Origin: an uncultured Mycoplasmatota bacterium
Lineage (GTDB): Bacteria; Bacillota_I; Bacilli_A; RF39; UBA660
Assembly (NCBI GenBank): GCA_900546275.1
Contig: URCH01000020.1
Location: forward strand, 1 to 16,919
DNA: 16,919 bases
Reading direction: 5' to 3'
Shown here in pieces: positions 14,401 through 16,919 of the stretch. The notes beneath the pieces are model-generated. The model saw only the letters and a program-made list of their open reading frames with translations, had not been told where the DNA came from and made no database searches. The translations under genes and the position numbers were made by a program. The number at the start of each line of letters is the position of its first letter. The stretch's first letter is position 1.

Positions 14401-16919
14401 ATGATACTAGAAATCTTATAGGAATAAAATATAGTATAAATGGAGGAGAATTAAAAGATTATTTGGAACCAGTTGAAGCATTTAAAGTAGGTTCTGTATT
14501 ATATGTTGAGGCAACATATAATAACATGGAACAACCAAAAACTAGTAGTTATACTGTATCAGCACTTCCTAGATATGTTCCAACAATCTCACCAGTAATA
14601 ATACCAAAATATCAGTCAAATAATACAAAGGTAAATTATGTAATTGAAATAGACAAAAGACGTATAAAAAATGTTGAAGTATTATTAAATGGTAATAACG
14701 TTGAAGAAAGTTGTGAATGGAAAACATATTCGTATGAAAAAATGGATCCAGTAACAGCTAATAAAACATATTGTATTTTAGATGATATATATTTAAATGG
14801 AACAACTGTCGTAGTTAATTTTAATCAAGAATTTGGAGAAACGATAACTGCTAATTACACGGAAAATGGATTAAGAGATTTAGAAAAACCAAAGTTTGTT
14901 TCAACAAAGGATGGATTAGGAGAAAAAATATGTATTTCATTTGATAAAGAACTAGGTACAAAATATAAATATAATATCAATGGGGGAGAATTTGTAGTAT
15001 CATCAAAAGATGAAGTATGTTTAAAATTATATGAAAATAATTCTGTAATATATGCAGAAACAACAAACAAATATGATTCATCAAAAATTGCAAGTGATTC
15101 ATATACAACTACCAAAGCAACTAAGGCAGATGACATAGATATTATTGCATCACTTTCAGCTGATAAACATTCACAAATAATAGGTATAAATGCATCCACA
15201 ACAGATTTAGAGTCACTAAGGTATAGTATAAATGGTGGAAGTCTCGTAGATTATGATAAGCCATTTAATGTTTATAAAAACGGAAGTGTAATATATGCGG
15301 TAGCTACATATAAAAATGGAGAAATTAAAGAAACACCAATGTATTCTACCTCAGGTATAGAAGAAATTCTTGAAGTAAAAATAAATATAAAGCCAAAAAC
15401 TTCAGCACAATTATTAGAAAAAGTAACTGTTGAAATAAATTATGATAAAAATGCAAAAGAAAAGATATATACATTAAATGATGGTGAAGAAATTAATTAT
15501 ACAGGTCCATTTGAGTTAAGAAAAAATTCTACAATAAAAGCAATTGCACGTGGAGATAGTGCATATGGCGAAGATATTGTGATGGTAAGTAATTTAATGA
15601 GCGAAGATCTTGCAAAACCAATTATAAAAATGGAAAAAGTTCTTGTTTCAAATGGTGAAAATGCAAAAATAAGTATAGAGTATGATCAAAGATCATTATC
15701 AAAGTTATACAGTATAAATGCAGGTGAGTATAAGGAATATGATGGCCCATTTATTGTTACAGAAAATGAAACTATTATATCAGCTCTTTCGCTAGCAGAT
15801 AATTATGACAACCAATCATCTCAGTTGAATGTAACAGGTCTTTTAAAATATACTGTTATCTCTAAGGAAGGATATAAATTATTTTATCCACAATATCCAC
15901 AGGGTGCAATAAACAAAAAATATAAAATTACTGATCTTGGAAAGTGGAAAGATTATGATGAAAATTTAGGAATTGCGATAATAGATTCATCGTATGAAGA
16001 TAAACTTGTTTCAAATGGTTCAGTAAGATTGAAAGACGAAAATGATGCCTTAAAAGACTATACAAATCAATATTTTGTAAGCTCAAGTAATGAAAATGCT
16101 GAACAAGAGATTAAAATCACTTGGGATATAGATCCTAAAAAGATACCTGTAAGGATTATTGGTATGCCAGATAATTCTGTTAAAACGGATACAACATATA
16201 TAATGATAATTCCTCCAGAAGCAACCTTAAAAACTGAATATAAAATTAATGATGGAGAATATCAACTATATGAAAATGCATTAAGAATAATAGAAAATAA
16301 CACAAAGATTACAGCACGTGTACAGTATGAAGATGGGACATATTCTGAACCTAATGCCTATTTAGTAACAAATATAGATAGGAAAGATGACGGAAATGAT
16401 GATGTAATTAAAATATATACAGCGGATGATTTAAATAGTGTAAGGCATGATTTAACAGCAAACTATATATTGATGAATGATATTGACTTATCAAGTAGTG
16501 CTTATGCTTTAGAATTTAAAACATTAGGATGCTTTAGTGGTAGCTTTGATGGAAACGGATATAAAATCAAGAATATTCCAATATCAGAAAGTGGTTTATT
16601 TACATGTTTAGAAAAAAATTCGGAAGTAAAAAATGTTACATTTGATAGAATGACAATCAATAATAAAAATGGTTCTAAAGTAGGAGCACTCGCTGGATAC
16701 ATAAATGGAGAAAATGTTAAATTGGATAACATTAGAGTCATAGGAAATTCAACTATAGCAGGTGTAAATTATGTAGGTGGAATAATAGGATACAGTGATT
16801 ATACATTAGTATTAAATAATCTTAATATAGCTTCAAATGTTAAAGTAACATCAACAGGAGGAATATTAGGAGGATTGATTGGAGAAGCCAAAGAGATAAC
16901 AATAACAAATAGTGGAGTA
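11427..16919 (+). CDS. Giant modular type IV pilin-like adhesin: prepilin signal + tandem beta repeats + GLUG motifs (open at right edge)
   Basis: The frame is open from ATG 11427 to the last base of the window: 1831 codons and no stop, so the 3' end is outside. Residues 1-6 form a short basic leader (MKNKQA), followed by FTLVELLAVIVILAIIM, a textbook type IV prepilin hydrophobic helix with Glu at mature position 5. The residue before the cleavage site is Ala instead of the usual Gly. Residues about 30-215 form a cysteine-containing module (Cys in GACDEN, GVCDN, SCPYC, KTCE, GGICV). From about residue 222 to 1652 there are some 16 repeats built around Y-S-I-N-G-G-E...D-Y-T-x-P-F, resembling chitobiase C-terminal or OmpL47-type Ig-like domains. 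From about 1661 come FDGNGYKIKNI and GLUG-like repeats. It is inferred to be a surface fibre or pilus-tip adhesin assembled by type IV pilus machinery, none of which is in this window. Confidence 0.88.
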   Translation, partial: MKNKQAFTLVELLAVIVILAIIMAITVSIVINSISSARKGACDENRKTLKRVAELYLVSQNIKIDDGTTKKILLKDLIDSGLINNVRELDGVCDNEKTYIEVINKDGNYEYNVVLSCPYCSAVENEDHNSSAKTCESGKLLLKYDFPKDAYNIKWRISRTGETRDDLTLEWQDYDGGICVDPKDSKNIWIKYSQAGNDIINPPDGQLLVDIDYEPKDYNVKKVEVTITYDKDATEKKYKIGNSDWIDYTGPFIVTDNTKIEAKVSKKISVRDVNGTLLGESTISNYDELRIKNIGEVLTSDQLGPTINVLDPLYEDEKARIQIEYPLNVAELDMKYKINSGEEKNYTGEFAVKECGTEIQAYYYFNGNKSKITTKKISCGTEAFDFDIIMNPDPLLYEDADSSYIRIKADDVVDKIVYTLESKVRDGYNVDGSKKYKIITTGPYEYSDKIFVHLTGKIIVTATDTDTGETITKEREFIFKEKTQIMDPRIVSTSVDDNTKELIQLVYTDENVKRVQYRINGGNLIDYTEPFTIDENNMVISAEVEYNNGAIYGTNYITSKIRGFKEPKIYVSDKNQNEKHTISIEYDKYFSNNIKYSVNGETFKNYTEPFIVYKNGTVISVINIDNKGKEHNVSYVVSGINAQSKPKITSSTSNDDTTEVITIYPDHRSIIKLEYKVNDGEYMPLQIKNSYGNYYSTISSNNNGEKYIFKATYEGGITTEETFTTSKIRGLKAPQIIEYEVDDDNSEIYSLIEIKSDSYLAINTKYSINGGELKDYTGKFKAYDNGDIIYAISTDKNGNTETSSYVLTKVAYVVEPSFSSVVLNDSLIEKVSIKYDERTILKKEYNINGGDFIEYTQPLEINKNNVVITARATYSNGNQKISSYVTSKIRKMRAPTIKTTDSKKELMVEVSLDFDEPLTNKKEYSINGGEFKVYTEPLKIYENNTTVIAKATDVDGNELITSQIITIEPIKNIEISANLSTDLLTFILTADYDTRNLIGIKYSINGGELKDYLEPVEAFKVGSVLYVEATYNNMEQPKTSSYTVSALPRYVPTISPVIIPKYQSNNTKVNYVIEIDKRRIKNVEVLLNGNNVEESCEWKTYSYEKMDPVTANKTYCILDDIYLNGTTVVVNFNQEFGETITANYTENGLRDLEKPKFVSTKDGLGEKICISFDKELGTKYKYNINGGEFVVSSKDEVCLKLYENNSVIYAETTNKYDSSKIASDSYTTTKATKADDIDIIASLSADKHSQIIGINASTTDLESLRYSINGGSLVDYDKPFNVYKNGSVIYAVATYKNGEIKETPMYSTSGIEEILEVKINIKPKTSAQLLEKVTVEINYDKNAKEKIYTLNDGEEINYTGPFELRKNSTIKAIARGDSAYGEDIVMVSNLMSEDLAKPIIKMEKVLVSNGENAKISIEYDQRSLSKLYSINAGEYKEYDGPFIVTENETIISALSLADNYDNQSSQLNVTGLLKYTVISKEGYKLFYPQYPQGAINKKYKITDLGKWKDYDENLGIAIIDSSYEDKLVSNGSVRLKDENDALKDYTNQYFVSSSNENAEQEIKITWDIDPKKIPVRIIGMPDNSVKTDTTYIMIIPPEATLKTEYKINDGEYQLYENALRIIENNTKITARVQYEDGTYSEPNAYLVTNIDRKDDGNDDVIKIYTADDLNSVRHDLTANYILMNDIDLSSSAYALEFKTLGCFSGSFDGNGYKIKNIPISESGLFTCLEKNSEVKNVTFDRMTINNKNGSKVGALAGYINGENVKLDNIRVIGNSTIAGVNYVGGIIGYSDYTLVLNNLNIASNVKVTSTGGILGGLIGEAKEITITNSGV
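13719..13754 (+). repeat. 36-bp near-identical direct repeat, copy 1
   Basis: Differs by one base from 14427-14462, 708 bp away (236 codons, in frame). It encodes KYSINGGELKDY. Confidence 0.85.
14427..14462 (+). repeat. 36-bp near-identical direct repeat, copy 2
   Basis: Copy of 13719-13754 with a single G/A difference, which is silent (GGG or GGA for Gly). Recombination between the copies would remove three protein repeats without changing frame. Confidence 0.85.
16407..16919 (+). other. GLUG-motif beta-helix-like region of the giant adhesin (incomplete)
   Basis: After the Ig-like repeats the product changes to IKIYTADDLNSV, YILMNDIDLSS, GCFSGSFDGNGYKIKNI and GLFTCLEKN, followed by three GLUG-like units: VGALAGYING near 16680, YVGGIIGYSDY near 16770 and GGILGGLIGEA near 16857. 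This order (directory domain, FDGNG, then repeated VGGL[VI]G) is common in bacterial surface and immunoglobulin A peptidase-like adhesins. The region continues beyond the window. Confidence 0.8.

Larger units (their letters stand above)
12093..16380 (+). repeat. About 16 tandem beta-sandwich-like protein repeats, 65-90 codons each
   Basis: Repeat cores that I can align by eye start near codons at 12135 (KYKIGNSDWIDYTGPF), 12432, 12975 (YRINGGNLIDYTEPF), 13212, 13722 (YSINGGELKDYTG), 13956, 14196, 14430, 14967, 15222, 15465, 15705 and 16236, with more divergent units between. Each unit runs: strand with alternating hydrophobics, the [KE]Y[SKN]INGG[EDN] turn, DYT[EG]PF, an N-x-[TV]-[VI]-I-x-A strand, a YxNG turn, and often SSYxTSKIR and a proline before the next. 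Some units are degraded, for example near 12650, 13440, 14660 and 15900. Unit count and boundaries are visual estimates. Confidence 0.8.

Noticed and set aside
12093..16380. CRISPR array
   Set aside because: The periodic similarity is protein-level, in frame, with 200-270 bp units and no short identical repeats with unique spacers.
11734..16741. Several long minus-strand reading frames (11734-12105, 12547-12837, 12996-13355, 13508-13690, 13751-14014, 14855-15199, 16502-16741)
   Set aside because: They lie opposite the giant gene, lack binding sites and recognisable domains, and arise from its low-complexity repeated codons.

Overview
The window is very AT-rich DNA with the standard bacterial code: TGA ends one gene, at 10206-10208, and tryptophan is TGG. 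Genes are short-spaced or overlapping, all lie on the + strand, and most starts have GGTGA- or GAGG-type ribosome binding sites. The gene set (AddA/AddB-type recombination nuclease, EcfA-like pair next to truA, a prepilin-type protein) points to a low-GC Firmicute, plausibly an uncultured gut Bacilli or Mollicutes-related lineage. The taxonomic call is inference; no rRNA or other marker is present.

Layout. (1) 1-5082: the C-terminal part of an AddB-like helicase/nuclease, then a complete addA overlapping it by 8 bp, forming a double-strand-break resection enzyme. The addB reading frame is broken or cut near the left edge. (2) 5115-5758: a stand-alone unit with a strong extended -10 promoter, a small membrane-anchored glucosaminidase-like wall hydrolase starting at TTG, and a hairpin terminator. 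(3) 5776-8720: an operon of a short-chain dehydrogenase, a methionine gamma-lyase-like PLP enzyme and an RluA-type pseudouridine synthase, ending in a terminator. Three TGTGAT copies spaced exactly 32 bp precede it. (4) 8733-10948: two EcfA-like ABC ATPases followed by truA. This is the usual Firmicutes order ecfA1-ecfA2-ecfT-truA without ecfT. The two ATPases are degenerate in a complementary way. (5) 10955-11382: a small orphan helix-turn-helix protein related to transposase N-termini, with its own promoter. (6) 11369-16919: a giant gene still open at the right edge (at least 1831 codons). Its product begins with a type IV prepilin signal, continues as about 16 tandem beta-sandwich-like repeats, and ends in the window with GLUG motifs.

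The two most unusual items are the giant modular pilin/adhesin and the complementarily degraded EcfA pair with no EcfT. The other genes look like ordinary housekeeping or metabolic genes. The long antisense reading frames opposite the giant gene are shadows of its repetitive codon pattern. No tRNA, rRNA, CRISPR array or intact insertion sequence was seen.
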